A stretch of 64,000 nucleotides of DNA. Source: Haberlea rhodopensis. Its lineage: Eukaryota; Streptophyta; Magnoliopsida; Lamiales; Gesneriaceae. The stretch covers positions 248,001 through 312,000 of the forward strand of contig CAJQUN010000404.1 of NCBI GenBank assembly GCA_907163345.1, read 5' to 3'. The stretch's first letter is position 1, and each line of letters begins with the position of its first letter. Both the position numbers and the translations under genes were made by a program. Positions 11,211 through 22,667 of this stretch are shown one piece after another. The notes below the pieces were generated by a model. That model was not told the origin of the DNA, did no database searches, and saw only the letters and a list, made by a program, of their open reading frames with translations.

Positions 11211-12434
11211 CTAGACCTTACCGCTCATATGACCTAATCTTCTATGCCACAGATCAGTCAAGTCATCAGTCACAGAATTCACATTATCATATACAGATTC
11301 AGTTTTGCAAACATACAGGTTTCTTTTCTTTTCAGCTTTGAAAACTACCAAAGAACCCTTTAAGATTTTCATAACTCCATTTCCCCATCTACCCTCAAAA
11401 CCACCAGATTCTAAAGCAGCACAAGACATCAAATTATTGCACAAAGCAGGAACATGTCTTACATCTTTTAGAGTCATAGAATAACCAGAATCAAACTTCA
11501 AGTAAACATCACCAATGCCAACAACTTTACAAAGTTTCTCATCAGCCATAGACACAGAACCATTTTCAACTTCTTTATAATTAGAAAACAAATTTCTAAA
11601 GGGTGACATGTGATAAGAGCAACCAGAATCAATTAGCCATTCATTTTCACACACAGTAGATGAATGCACAGAATTCACAGCATCACATAAATCAGTCACC
11701 ATAAAGATATCATCCGAGTTTTCACCCGATGAAGAAGCATGATTCACTTGTTCATAAGATTGGTTGTTATCATTTTGTTTCTGGTTTTTCTTTTTAGGAC
11801 AGTCTTTAATAAAGTGATTAGGATCACCACAGTTAAAACACTTTCTGTTCTTAGGCCTAGACTTAGACCTAGTCTTGTTATACCTATGTTGAGACCTACC
11901 TCTAACATGCATAACTTCATCTGAATTTTGCTTACTACCTTTGTTCACTTTTAAATCTAGTTCTTTACTCTTAAGACCACTAATCACAATGTCAAGCGTA
12001 ATAGAATCTCTATCATACTTAATAGCAGATTTGACATCACTATATGTCTCAGGAATAGCATTTAAAAGCACAATAGGAGTATAATCATCAATATTCCTAT
12101 CTCCAGTTAACTTAATATCTTGAATCAATTTAGTAAACACATCAAGGTTCTCATCAACATCTTTGTTCAAGTCAAGCTTGAATCTGAAAAAATTTTCAAG
12201 TAAAAACAATTTACTAGGCAAAGAGGTTTCAGTATAAAGCTCTTCTAATTTTTCCCAAAGAAGTTTAGCAGAATTAAGTTTACCACACTTTCTAAGCACG
12301 GAGTCAGATAGATTCAAGATTATGGAAGAGTAAGCAAATTCATCATCTTCAGCTTTCTTAGCAGGGGTAATATCATCAGCATAATTACCACCTATAGCCT
12401 TAAACACTTTCTGTTGAATTAATATTCCTTTCAT
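11211..12434 (-). CDS. CopB gag and protease frame
   Basis: 407 residues. The N-terminal half is a copia gag (LRKCGKLNSAKLLWEKLEEL and DVDENLDVFTKLIQD). A CCHC knuckle CFNCGDPNHFIKDCPKKK follows near residue 200, then the aspartic protease start WLIDSGCSYHMSP near residue 268. The pre-integrase motif DLWHRRLGHMSGK closes the frame. The first residues (MKGILIQQKVFKAI) suggest the true gag start lay further upstream, since gag normally opens with residues around its first tryptophan; the frame may be truncated. It ends at a frameshift before the integrase. Confidence 0.85.
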   Translation of the reverse strand: MKGILIQQKVFKAIGGNYADDITPAKKAEDDEFAYSSIILNLSDSVLRKCGKLNSAKLLWEKLEELYTETSLPSKLFLLENFFRFKLDLNKDVDENLDVFTKLIQDIKLTGDRNIDDYTPIVLLNAIPETYSDVKSAIKYDRDSITLDIVISGLKSKELDLKVNKGSKQNSDEVMHVRGRSQHRYNKTRSKSRPKNRKCFNCGDPNHFIKDCPKKKNQKQNDNNQSYEQVNHASSSGENSDDIFMVTDLCDAVNSVHSSTVCENEWLIDSGCSYHMSPFRNLFSNYKEVENGSVSMADEKLCKVVGIGDVYLKFDSGYSMTLKDVRHVPALCNNLMSCAALESGGFEGRWGNGVMKILKGSLVVFKAEKKRNLYVCKTESVYDNVNSVTDDLTDLWHRRLGHMSGKV

Positions 12435-12893
12435 TTTCTGTTGCCAAATAGAAAAATCCGATTTTCAATTAAATGGTTCCATGTTATAGCCAGATATAGA
12501 AGCCATTGCACACAAGCAAATTAAGGCACACTAAATCACAAGCTAACAAATTACACAAAGTAAGCAGCAGAAGCAGGACCACACAAAACAGGCACAGATA
12601 ACGAAAAACTGAAAGTTTTAGACAATTTTAAAATTTCAGTGAGCCACACTGAAAAAATACAGAAAACACAGAATCACACAAATCCTAGTTTTCTACCAGC
12701 AAGCAAGCCTCAGAACCTAAGACCTAGACGCTCAACAAAGCAGTAAAAGTTTTAGGGTTCAAGCCAATCACTTACAACCCAGAGGCCAACGCTCTGGGGT
12801 TTTTTCCACCGAAAAGCCGAACTGGTGCAGAATCTGAACCGCCAAACAGCCGCTGCCCGAGCGTCGCTGTTCACCCACCAGGCGCGGATAGCC
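12435..12893 (-). other. CopB untranslated leader
   Basis: About 460 bp between the primer binding site and the gag frame. Sequence near 12440-12510 may hold the lost gag N-terminus (an ATG at 12508 opens MASISGYN). The rest shows no gene. Confidence 0.5.
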
Positions 12894-12905
12894 GCTCTGA
12901 TACCA
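12894..12905 (-). promoter_or_regulatory. CopB primer binding site (tRNA-iMet)
   Basis: TGGTATCAGAGC on the minus strand, one base from the 5' LTR. Confidence 0.92.
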
Positions 12906-12906
12906 C

Positions 12907-13689
12907 TGTTAGGAGGGTATCCGCCTTGGCATCGCCATGTATACCTGCAAAACAAAGACAAATGCAAATACACAATATACGAATATAATACTAATATCAA
13001 AAAGGATATCGAGGTAGGCTCAGATCTGCTGTTTCCCTATCTACGTCACCGAGAGACTCCAAGGTAAAGGCCGGAAGGTGAATGGCAAAACCCACCAAGA
13101 GTTCTGCCCAAGCACCGAGAAACACACACTCTGCCTGAGCACCCACGGCCAGACCACACTTCCCGCCGCAAAGCTCACGGCCACCTCCACACCGAAGCAC
13201 AAAGCTCACGGCTAGAACCACCACCGGACACAGCCAACGACCACCACTAAAACGCTAAACGCACAGCCACTCCAATGCACAGCACAAAGCCACGCAACTA
13301 CTCGGCCACCACCGAACCCACACGGTCAGACCACACCACTCACCAGCACTCACGGTCAGAAGCTAAACCACACGGCCAGCACACCACTCGGCTAGACCAC
13401 CACTCAGCCAGCAAAGCGGAGAAGGAAGAAAGGCGAGAGGAAAAGTGGTGAAGGAGATGGTGCGCACGTCTATCACTTTTCCAGAATAAAGGAGGCGAAC
13501 GATTTAGGTTTAAGGAATTATTTGAGGCGGACGAAAAAGATCGAGGAGCAAAAACTATGGAGGCGCTGCTAACTCTTCTTTTTCAGACTTAGGTTTAGGG
13601 TTAGTCTTTTAAGTGGGAGATTAGGGTAGGTTAATTAAAGGGTTATAGATAATGGGCTTTGTAATTTGTTTGGGCCACAATACCCAACA
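12907..13689 (-). mobile_element. CopB 5' LTR
   Basis: 783 bp, same ends as the 3' LTR, next to the primer binding site and followed by the GCGAC duplicate. Confidence 0.95.
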
Positions 13690-14170
13690 GCGACCATGAT
13701 AGGTTCTGTTTTTGTCATAAACCACATAACTTTACACTATGTCCTTCAAGTTCCAGACTTTGATTAAAACTTATTATTTGTTTCAAAATTGGCCAAAAAT
13801 CATCATTGTGTAGTCATCTTTTATCCATATTTTTGCTTGTTTCAGGACCAGTTGACTGGAACGATAATGGGAATTAGTAGAGAAAGAGATGGATTGTATA
13901 TTCTAGAGTCTGTAAGTTTTACATTCAAAGTCATTATTCCTTTGTGAGTCCTAGAAAATTGAATGTGTTCATTGTACTAAACTATCATTGAAAAACGACT
14001 GTTGTTGATTACAACACTTGGCATAAAAGACAGGGACACACTTCCATTTCCAGAATGAAAATGCTTTCTTTTTTGCCAAACTCACTTGAATTATCTCAAG
14101 CAATGTTTGTCCTTAATCAAAACAAACTAGGAGACCTTTTCCTGTCCAAACATCGAGGAAATGGAACGAA
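13690..14170 (+). pseudogene. CopA pre-integrase / integrase N-terminal fragment
   Basis: CopA resumes after the GCGAC duplicate. Readable pieces are a protease tail (HYVLQVPDF), a linker (ISRERDGLYILES) and the pre-integrase motif WHKRQGHTSISRM near 14022-14060. The zinc-binding cysteines and the D-D-E core are missing. By 14186 the sequence is already late RT, so a deletion removed most of integrase and the first part of RT. Confidence 0.7.
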
Positions 14171-14185
14171 AAATTCCCTCACATT

Positions 14186-14648
14186 ATGAAGCAGGGTTGT
14201 TTTGAACAGTCCAAGCATGATCATTCATTATATGTCAGGAAATATGATGATAATCTTACTGTTATTAGTGTATCTTTAGATGATATAGTGATTACAAGTA
14301 AGCACATGGATTCTATTCAAGGTCTCAAAGAATATTTACATTTTGCTCTCCATATAAAGGACTTGGGAACCTTGAAAAGCTTCTTAGGGATTGAAGTTGC
14401 TCGTTCAAAATTTGGAATCTGTTTGAACCAAAGAAAATGTACAGTGGAGTTATTGTCTGAGGCAAGATTAACTAGTGGAAAGCCATGTGATACTTCAATG
14501 GAACAAAATATGAGATTAACTTCAACTGAATTTGGTAGGGTTGTAAAGAAAAATGATTCAAATGATGCATTACTTAAGGATTCGGGTGCATACAAAAGTC
14601 TTATTAGAGGTTTCATTTACCTAACAATACGAGACAAGATATATGTTA
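14186..14648 (+). pseudogene. CopA reverse transcriptase C-terminal fragment
   Basis: The frame from 14186 gives a late copia RT: KQGCFEQSKHDHSLYVRK, then VSLDDIVITS (in place of the YVDD box, so a key tyrosine is changed to serine). LKDLG-type and FLGIEVARSK motifs and SGAYKSLIRGFIYLT follow, as in the RT-RNase H linker. It is cut at 14648 by Gyp1, whose TGTTA duplicate lies at 14644-14648. The matching RNase H half lies 17 kb away at 31916. Confidence 0.85.
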
Positions 14649-15169
14649 TGTGGGGTCCGCGTTACTTAATCCATTATGTATCAGTTCATTTATACATATG
14701 TGAGTTAGAATTAAGTAAAACATACACCTGATTAAGAGTTTAGTTATGTAGGTTGTTACAAGTTGACATAACTATGTCAAAACTACACATCATATATACA
14801 TAACAACAACCTAAACCAAAAACTCCGAAGCAGTGGTTCAGCTCGCAGCGGAATAGACTCACAATCCCGTCCTCCCACGTCTATGAGTCCCTACAGAAAC
14901 AATCACACAACATGAGTATACATACAAAACCATCCCAGTGCGATATCAATACAAAACATAAACAATAAAGCACTATAAACATAAAATGTGATTGTCCTGT
15001 ATCATGCATCATCAATTGCATTATGTCATGACATGTCTCATCTCATCATCCTGTTATAACCAGACCAATATGATATGTCTATCTCAGCTCAATATGTCAG
15101 TGGAACCTCATCACATCTTAATATGAGCAGCCCATATCATAGTACCGTCCTCACATGTTATAACAGCCA

Positions 15170-15325
15170 GAGCATATACCCAACCGGCGTATATCTCTCA
15201 TGCCAAAGCATATGTAGCATACCTATTGTGGCAACAATCCCAGCCAAAGCATATGCCCAACACTGGCATATCTATCGTGGCACCGATCTCAGCCAAAGCA
15301 TATACGACATATCTATCGTGGCATC
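15170..15325 (-). repeat. Gyp1 LTR minisatellite, copy 1
   Basis: Imperfect units of about 35-45 bp built on CAAAGCATAT and ATCTATCGTGGCA. It lies on the LTR 3' side of the GTACGT inverted repeat, where every gypsy LTR in this window has its own repeat. Confidence 0.65.
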
Positions 15326-15420
15326 CATCTCAATCATATAAATATCATGAATGCATATGCATATGATACCACTAATCATATGATAACATGCTCACATCAT
15401 CATCACAACAATATCATATA

Positions 15421-15440
15421 CTCGTACATCAAAACGTACC
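15421..15440 (-). promoter_or_regulatory. GTACGT inverted repeat, Gyp1 3' LTR
   Basis: Minus-strand GGTACGT, spacer TTTG, then ATGTACGAG. The second arm has one substitution from ACGTACGAG, whereas the sister LTR at 30785-30804 keeps it intact. The offset from the LTR 5' end is about 1090 bp. Confidence 0.5.
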
Positions 15441-15603
15441 TGTTCTGCGACAAAAAAGATATAAATTAGACGTCAATGTCTAACCGCCTCGTTGCCCCGT
15501 CCCCTGTGATGATGCTACAACAATACCAACAATATATCATGTTATCATAGGCATTAAAATCAAATTCTACAAAAATATAACATTTTTGAAATTTCTGACC
15601 CTG

Positions 15604-15812
15604 GCGATCGATCGCTATATTTCACCGATCGATCGCCATACTGTTCTGCCCTCTCGCGATCGATCGCCACTACCTCACGATCGATCGCCAAAATGTACTG
15701 TTCCTCGCGATCGATCGCCACATTTTCATCGATCGATCGCCACATGATTTAACCGCCTTATATTTTTGCTCTGTCTCGGCGATCGATCGGCACAAAGCTA
15801 GCGATCGATCGC
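15604..15812. repeat. GCGATCGATCGC array, Gyp1 3' LTR
   Basis: About eight copies of the palindrome or one-mismatch versions (ACCGATCGATCGCC, GCGATCGATCGG). It has one unit fewer than the sister LTR at 30966-31200. Confidence 0.88.
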
Positions 15813-16528
15813 CGATGTCCAGAAAAATCAGAACATGGCGATTTTGAGCTTATCTTCATGGTGTAATTCCTACAACTCAAAATTCAACATTTAAACATGT
15901 TTCATGCAATCTCTAATAACATATAAACATGTTTCTCTCATCATACAACTCATTTATTTGCATGATAACAAGTTTCAATTCAAAGCATAGAAAATAGCAA
16001 CCACATGCTTCAACTTTCCATCAACTCAATTCATATGCATCATATGCTATCCAATTCTTACCAAGAAAGGATGAAGTCACTTCACTTAGCTTCCTATCTT
16101 GATTACCAAGTGAAATCCAAGCAAAAGATGGAAAAACAAGCAAGGGTTTGGAGAGGAGCTTGTGTAGAGATTTGTAGGTGTGTTTTGGTGTTGTATGTTT
16201 TTAAAATCAGCTTATGCTTTCATATACACTCCTTCACCTCAACAACAAATTCACATGTAATTCCCTTCAAACTCATGTTAAATGTATATGGAATGCAATC
16301 AATGTATGCTAAATGCACACTAAAGTTATATTCCACTATACATGTATTTTCATATTAAATCCATCAATCATATGTTTATGTTATGAACTCATTGCTTTGA
16401 TTCTCACATGTATTTTATGCTTTGCCCTTACTCGGTTCAATCCGAATCCGAGTCCATATCATACTGTAATTAATCGTAATTACACCATAAACATATAACA
16501 CATGTATACGTCAGATCGAGGCATGACA

Positions 16529-16564
16529 TTTCTCCCCTACTCATTGAATTTCGTCCTCGAAATT
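16529..16564 (-). promoter_or_regulatory. Gyp1 polypurine tract and adjoining hairpin
   Basis: The minus-strand purine tract GAGTAGGGGAGAAA abuts the LTR. Just upstream, AATTTCG-AGGA-CGAAATT forms a perfect 7-bp stem with a 4-base loop (16547-16564). The same stem-loop precedes the polypurine tract of Gyp3 (50024-50041) and, with one change, of Gyp2 (43352-43369). Confidence 0.8.
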
Positions 16565-16642
16565 GCATATACATAATAGCCATATATATACATCAAAACA
16601 TAATCATATATGCAACATCATATTAATCACTTACCAACAGTA

Positions 16643-17356
16643 TCATAAAAACTGTAAAGTCATACCAGTAAATAACTCAGGATACTGTTGTATCATATGC
16701 TGCTCCGTCTCCCACGTTGCCTCCTCGACACCCCGTCGATCCCACTGTACTTTTACCATTGGAATCACTTTGTTACGCAATGTCCGCTCAGCTCTATCTA
16801 GAATCTGTACTGGTCGTTCCACATACGACACGTCTGTATCCAACTGTACTTCAGATGGTGGCAATACATGACCCGGATCTGGTTCATATTTCCTCAACAG
16901 TGAAACATGAAACACATCATGGATACTACTCAATGCTGGTGGTAATGCTAAGCGATATGCCAACGTACCAATACGTTGTAACACCTCATACGGACCAACG
17001 TATCGTGGAGACAACTTTCCATGCTTACCAAATCGTACCACACCTTTAAAAGGTGAGATATTCAAGAAAACTCGATCACCAACTTGGAATTCAAGTGGTC
17101 TACGTCGCTTATTGGCATAAGCAGCCTGTCTATCTTGAGCAGCTTGTAATTTCAACATGATCAGTTTTACTTTCTCCTCCATTTCACGTAACATTTCTGG
17201 TCCATGGAGTGCAGTCTGATCAACATCATCCCAATATAATGGCGATCTACATCGTCGCCCATACAATGCCGCAAATGGTGCCATCTGTATACTAGATTGA
17301 TAACTGTTATTATATGAAAATTCCACTAATGGCAATGACTCGCCATGAGTTATCAA
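16643..17356 (-). pseudogene. Gyp1 integrase C-terminus and chromodomain
   Basis: 237 residues. The frame covers the end of the integrase core (SLPLVEFSYNNSYQSSIQMA, FAALYGRRCRSPLYW) and the GPY/F-type domain (LSPRYVGPYEVLQRIGTLAY). Then come the linker LLRKYEPDPGHVLPPSEVQL and a C-terminal chromodomain (MVKVQWDRRGVEEATWETE). In chromoviruses this chromodomain steers integration to particular chromatin. The frame ends naturally at TAG near 16643. It is offset by a frameshift from the integrase core frame. Confidence 0.88.
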
Positions 17357-17942
17357 AATCTAATACACAAGCTCGTAACATATCCTCAAGCGTCTGTATT
17401 GTACGCTCTGTCTGTCCATCTGTCTGAGGATGATAGGTTGTACTCAATCGTACTTTAGTCCCTAGCGCTGACTGTAATCCTTCCCAAAAATGAGAAGCAA
17501 ATCTCGGATCTCTATCCAATACAATAGAAACTGGTATACCATGTAGTCTCACTACATTTTGAATATATAATTGAGCCATCTTCAAATAAGTAAATGTCAT
17601 ACTGTAAGGTATGAAGTGTCTATCAACAATGACCCAAATCGCACCAAAGCCAGAGAAAGTCCGTGGCAAATGGGTAACGAAATCCATCGTCACATGTTCC
17701 CATTTCCATTGAGGAATCTCCAAATTCCTCAATTCACCTACTGGTCTTTGTCGTTCTGCTTTTACTTGTTGACAGATCAAACACCATTTCACAAAGTTTA
17801 GCACATCCTGTTTCATGCGTTTCCACCAAAATTGGGTACGCAAATCTTTATACATTTTCTTTCCTCCAGGATGTATATTGTAGCGACTACAATGTGCACG
17901 TTGTAGTATTTCTTGGCGTAGTCCTAAAGCAGCAGGTACGAC
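17310..17942 (-). pseudogene. Gyp1 integrase core
   Basis: The frame at 17310-17855 shows CLICQQVKAERQRPVGELRN, then the core with MDFVTHLPRT, SIVLDRDPRFASHFWEGLQ and HPQTDGQTERTIQTLEDML, supplying the D-D-E residues. The zinc-binding HHCC region begins further right (the histidine part lies at about 17880-17940). A small deletion after IWVIVDRH removes residues normally present there. It is not continuous with the RNase H frame. Confidence 0.87.
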
Positions 17943-17954
17943 CCAACAGTTTCT

Positions 17955-18509
17955 CTACTTCAAAGTTCCATCACTTGCAAGTACAAATTGAGATGTTTGT
18001 CCTTGACATATCATTTCCTTCCAGTGCTGTACCTCATCATCAGTACCTTGTGCTATTCTGATTTTCTCAAAAATATCGGGTTCAACCAACAATGTTGCTA
18101 CCCGTACTGGCACTGTTTCAATATCATAGTCATAACCCAAGGTACAATAAGCAGTCATCAAGGCTGATAAATGCATCATCTCATCAGCAGTAGTATGAAC
18201 TTTTCGACTTAAGGCATCTGCTGTGAGATTAGCCTTTCCTGGATGATATTCGATCTCACAATCATAATCCTTCAAAAGATCCACCCATCTTCTTTGCCTC
18301 ATATTCAACTCTGCTTGAGTGAATAAAAACTTCAAACTTTTATGATCAGTATATATGGTAAACGACGTACCATATAAATAGTGTCGCCATATCTTCAAGG
18401 CAAAGACAATGGCAGCTAACTCCAGATCATGTACTGGATATTTCATTTCATGGGGCTTCAACTGGCGTGATGTATAAGCCACCACATGTTTATCCTGCAT
18501 CAAACACAA
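17955..18509 (-). pseudogene. Gyp1 RNase H
   Basis: 184 residues. RNase H motifs are readable: HVVAYTSRQLKPHEMKYPVH, LELAAIVFALKIWRHYLYG, FTIYTDHKSLKFLFTQ and EIEYHPGKANLTADALSRKV. The frame continues into the linker before integrase. RNase H removes the RNA strand during cDNA synthesis. A stop or frameshift separates it from RT at 18510-18607. Confidence 0.88.
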
Positions 18510-18607
18510 CCCAAACCAAGTAATGATGCATCAGTGTAAAGAGAAAATCTGTCATGCTCTGATGGAATAATCAATACTGGAGTAGTAGTTAACCGATGTT
18601 TCAATTC

Positions 18608-19400
18608 CTAAAAACTATGCTCACATGCTTCTGACCATCTAAATGGTACTCCCTTCTGTGTCAGCTGTGTAAGTGGTTTGGCAATTGCTGAAAATCCTTC
18701 AACAAATCGTCTATAATATCCAGCCAAACCCAAGAAGCTACGAATCTCTGGCACAGAAGTAGGTGATGACCAATTCAACACCGCTTCTATCTTTCTTGGA
18801 TCAACTGATATACCATCCTTCGAGAACACATGTCCCAAAAATCCGACACTGGTCAACCAAAACTCACACTTACTGAGTTTGGCATATAGCTGATGTGTTC
18901 TCAATAACTGTAACACCAGATGTAAATGTTGGACATGGTCAGTTTCACTCCGAGAATAGATCAATATATCATCAATGAATACAATGACAAATTGATCAAG
19001 GTAATCCTGTAAAACGCGATTCATCAAGCTCATGAAGACAGCTGGAGCATTTGTCACCCCAAATGGCATTACTAGGAACTCATAATGTCCATACCGAGTT
19101 CTAAATGCTGTCTTCTGTACATCTCCTTCCTTCACACGTATCTGATTATATCCAGATCTCAAATCAATCTTAGAATAGATTGTAGATCCCTGTACCTGAT
19201 CAAACAAATCATCAATACGAGGAAGAGGATATTTATTCTTTATAGTTACCTTCTTCAATTGTCTATAATCAATGCAAAGTCGCATTGAACCATACCCTCT
19301 TCTTGACAAACAATACCGGAGCACCCCAAGGTGATACACTAGGACGTATGTACCCCTTGTCCAATAGATCTTACAATTGAGTTTTCAACTCTTTCAGTTC
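18608..19400 (-). pseudogene. Gyp1 reverse transcriptase
   Basis: The main frame (18608-19339) shows LCIDYRQLKKVTIKNKYPLP, DDLFDQVQGSTIYSKIDLRS, the catalytic VFIDDILIYSRSE, and the thumb GYYRRFVEGFSAIAKPLTQL. The N-terminal end of RT continues to about 19400 in another frame. YxDD is represented as IDD. There is a frameshift close to 19310-19330. Confidence 0.9.
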
Positions 19401-19468
19401 AGATGGTGTCATTCGATATGGTGCCCTTGAAATTGCAGAAGTACCAGGCACTAACTCAATACCAAAGT

Positions 19469-19990
19469 CTACTTCTCAACTTGGCGGAAACCAGGAATCT
19501 CATCTGGAAATACATCTGCATACTCTGCAACCACTGGTATATCCTCCACTCTTCTTTCTATTTTCTTATCTGTGACATCCACAGCATAGATCACATATCC
19601 TGTATGTCCACGTTCTAACAAACGAGACATTCTAAGAGCAGATATCAATGGAATCTTGGCACGTGATCCTTGTCCATAGAAGATCCATTGATTTCCAGTA
19701 TCAGACTGAAATCTCACTGTCTTTTGACAACAGTCTACAATAGTTTTATAACTGCTCCACACATCAATACCCAAAATACAATCAAAATCCATCATATCTA
19801 ATACAATCAAATCAGCATGTATTTCATACTCAGCATCAAACTGAATAACGCTATCAGACACACTCTGACAAGCCATTACAGTAGTTCCCATGGGTGTCGA
19901 GACAAACAGAGGCATCAATAGTGGAGACGAGCATATATGATACCGATCAATAAACGTTTGTGCAACAAAGGAATGTGATGCACCGTATCA
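19469..19990 (-). pseudogene. Gyp1 protease
   Basis: Retropepsin-like domain of gypsy elements. The flap and C-terminal part are readable at 19469-19918 (DLIVLDMMDFDCILGIDVW). The active-site strand is near 19985 (LLIDT) at the end of the gag frame. A single-base loss right at the D-T-G codon shifts the frame and destroys the active site. Confidence 0.8.
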
Positions 19991-21145
19991 ATCAAAAGTA
20001 AAGCAGGATAAGTAAATAAATTACACTTACCCGCAATCACATCATCAGGAGCTGCCTCCGCTTGCTCTTTGTTCAGCGCATACACCTGAACCTGAGGTGG
20101 TCCTGTCCTCTGTCCTCCACCAGTCCGTGGAACACCCTGTGGTCTCTGCTGCACTGTACTCTCTGATATGTTCCCTCTCGTCTGTTGTCCCCCAGCTTGA
20201 GGACAATCTCTAATCATATGTCCGGTCCTCCCACAACGATAACAAACTAGAGTATCAAGTTGTGGACAATCTCTTTTAAAATGTGGTCGTCTACATTTAA
20301 AACATTGTAGCCCTCGACCACTGCTACTACTACTACCTTGGGACAGTCCCTTTGGACTTCGTTCACTACCCTTGCGCTGAACAAATCGCTTCCCACTAAA
20401 TCTAGAGGAAGATGCACCTCCTCGTGATCCATTGAACTGTTCTCCTCTAGGTCTCATGCTCTCTGATGTAGGTAGTTGGGATTGTCCTACATCCTTATAT
20501 ACACCAACTGCAATCTCAGCCATCTTCGCTCTCGTCAATGCTTCCTCATAGGAAGTAGGGTTATTAGAAATCACCCTATCAAACAACTCAGGCCTCAAGC
20601 CCTTCACAAACTGTCTGATCTTTGCCTTTGTGTTTGCAGCGATATGTGGTACATACCGTAGCAATGAAGAATATTGCACATCATAATCAGACACTGTCAT
20701 CCCTGTCTCAAATTGGTAAATTCATCCTCTTTCCTCTGCCTTGCAGCAACAGAGAACAGTGATCAAGAAACTTCATTCTGAATACATCACAGTTCACTGT
20801 TTGTCCTTGAGCTCTCAGCTCAATCAAGGTGGATTTCCACCACATCATGGCTTTCTTCGCCAATTGGAACTCTGCCAAACGTATCCAAGCAGTCTTGGCA
20901 CATGGTGCTGACACAAAAATCTGTTCAATCCGTTCCAACCATTCCTCTGCTTGTTCCCCTGATTCAGTACCCTCAAAGCGAGGTGGTTGATAACTCAGAA
21001 ATTGTGTCAAAGTTAACTCCCCAGGTAACAGTACCTGTTCCACTGGCCCTTGCCCAAATGGTGGTGGTGGTACAGGCGCCACTCCAACACTGGCATTGCC
21101 ACTCATGGCATCCCCAACCTCATCATGTGGTATTCTGTCTGCCAC
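19991..21145 (-). pseudogene. Gyp1 gag
   Basis: It starts at 21145 with MADRIPHDEVGDAMSG. The gag core follows (FLSYQPPRFEGTESGEQAEE, RIEQIFVSAPCAKTAWIRLA and KMRFL-type residues). After a frameshift near 20700 it continues (YSSLLRYVPHIAANTKAKIR, FVKGLRPELFDRVI). Two zinc knuckles follow, CFKCRRPHFKRDC and CYRCGRTGHMIRDC. Gag builds the particle and binds the RNA. The start lies only 43 bp from the CopC insertion. Confidence 0.88.
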
Positions 21146-21188
21146 TACTGCAAATACAGGTTACCAACAGCAAGAAATATAATAAAGC

Positions 21189-22652
21189 TGTAAGTAATCA
21201 ATGAGCATACAACGCAGCGGAATAAAATTGTATTGATTACTAACCAACAAATCTATACATAGGATTCATATCGGATAAAGGAATTACAAGTGTCTCACCC
21301 TTGTAGCGTGTTTGAAGCAGATTCCACGGAGCAGCACGTCCAACGAACTCCAAGTCACAAACGAAAGTTTTCACCTTCGTCTCTACGGTATCCACACGAT
21401 CAAATCGGGTGAAGGGATATTCAAGAATAAGTTGCTAGACTTATTCTCGAATCAAAACCGAACAACGACGACCAAGCAAAACCTCAAAACCACCACACGA
21501 TCGGCGGCGGCGGTGAAGCTCGTGAGTCTCGCGGCCGAGAGGCTTATAGAGTTAGGTTTTGTGTTATGAAGTCTTAATTCTAATTAAACCCCTTGCAATC
21601 ATATTTTATATGATTAATTAAAGGCTTTCATAAAGCCTCATGGGCTTAAGCCCATGATTTAATTAATCATTATGATTATTAATTAAGACTCCTCTTAATT
21701 ATTTAATTCATCCCATGAATTTAATTTCCCTTCTCGATTTAATCTTTTGTGCGACCCGATAGGATCTTGTAATGTTGGTAGTGACATAAAATCTCATTTT
21801 ATGTCGCAAGCAAGGAGCGGTGTCTAGCAACACATCGAGGCTACCCAAATTACAAGAATGTCAATGACTCGACATAACCTTTAGAACTTGTGATAATATT
21901 AACCATGTAACTTAATCCCTTTGTCCTTTGTGTTTAGATTGAACACGAGTCATGGAAGAGTCATACTCGTATATCCAATCTTTATTTCTTGATCCCCAAG
22001 TAGAACTAGAATAAACGAATAAGCTCGATATCTCATATCGACTCATTCGAGCATGGCCATGCATTTTAGTTCTCACTTGATCAAGGGCCAAACACATCTC
22101 CTGTTATATAGGAGGGACAAATCCTATCTCGATCAGTCAACATCCCTCTACATAATTCGTAGTGTATCCAATAGTCGCCTTTATAGTATACCCTGTTACG
22201 GGTAACGTTTGACGATATCAAGATACATAACTCCTTATGTTGGGATCTCTGATGATCACAAGTCGTAAGGATTACATACATTATTATCACTATGAGAATT
22301 GCATATGACGATCATATAACTATCCATGTTGCAATCTCATGGTGGGTCTGTCCAGTACATCGTTCTCTAACATGTACCCATATGTTGATTTGATATCTCA
22401 TATCATTGAACAATTCATCGATCAACATATACTAGTCTCTACGTATTATCATTATCCCAATTCATGATAATACTTGACTAGGGACATCTTTAAGAATAAT
22501 ACAATATTATTCTAAGGACATTAACATATATATTAATTCACAATGCACAGTTAAAAGAATAATATATAATAATGAATTGCCATTCATAAAACCATAAACA
22601 TTGTATGTCTTAAACAATCATCTAATGACTTGTCTTAGGGCATATCCCAACA
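21189..22652 (-). mobile_element. CopC 3' LTR
   Basis: On the minus strand it starts TGTTGGGATATGCCC and ends GATTACTTACA. Relative to the other LTR it keeps 8 bp (CCCTTGTA) near 21298-21306. Confidence 0.96.
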
Positions 22653-22667
22653 AATCTCCCACTTGCA
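22653..22667 (-). promoter_or_regulatory. CopC polypurine tract
   Basis: TGCAAGTGGGAGATT on the minus strand abuts the LTR start TGTTGGG. Confidence 0.9.

Larger units (their letters stand above)
8396..13689 (-). mobile_element. CopB: Ty1/copia element with internal RT deletion
   Basis: A structurally complete insertion in CopA. LTRs of 785 bp (8396-9180) and 783 bp (12907-13689) are flanked by the perfect duplication GCGAC at 8391-8395 and 13690-13694. The primer binding site is at 12894-12905 and the polypurine tract at 9181-9195. The coding part runs leftward: gag with knuckle, protease, integrase, then a pol remnant lacking nearly all RT and RNase H. The LTRs are nearly identical, so it is young relative to CopA. 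Confidence 0.95.
14649..16528 (-). mobile_element. Gyp1 3' LTR
   Basis: 1880 bp. On the minus strand it starts TGTCATGCCTCG and ends GACCCCACA. It holds the GATCGATC array, the GTACGT inverted repeat and a CATATG-rich minisatellite. Confidence 0.93.
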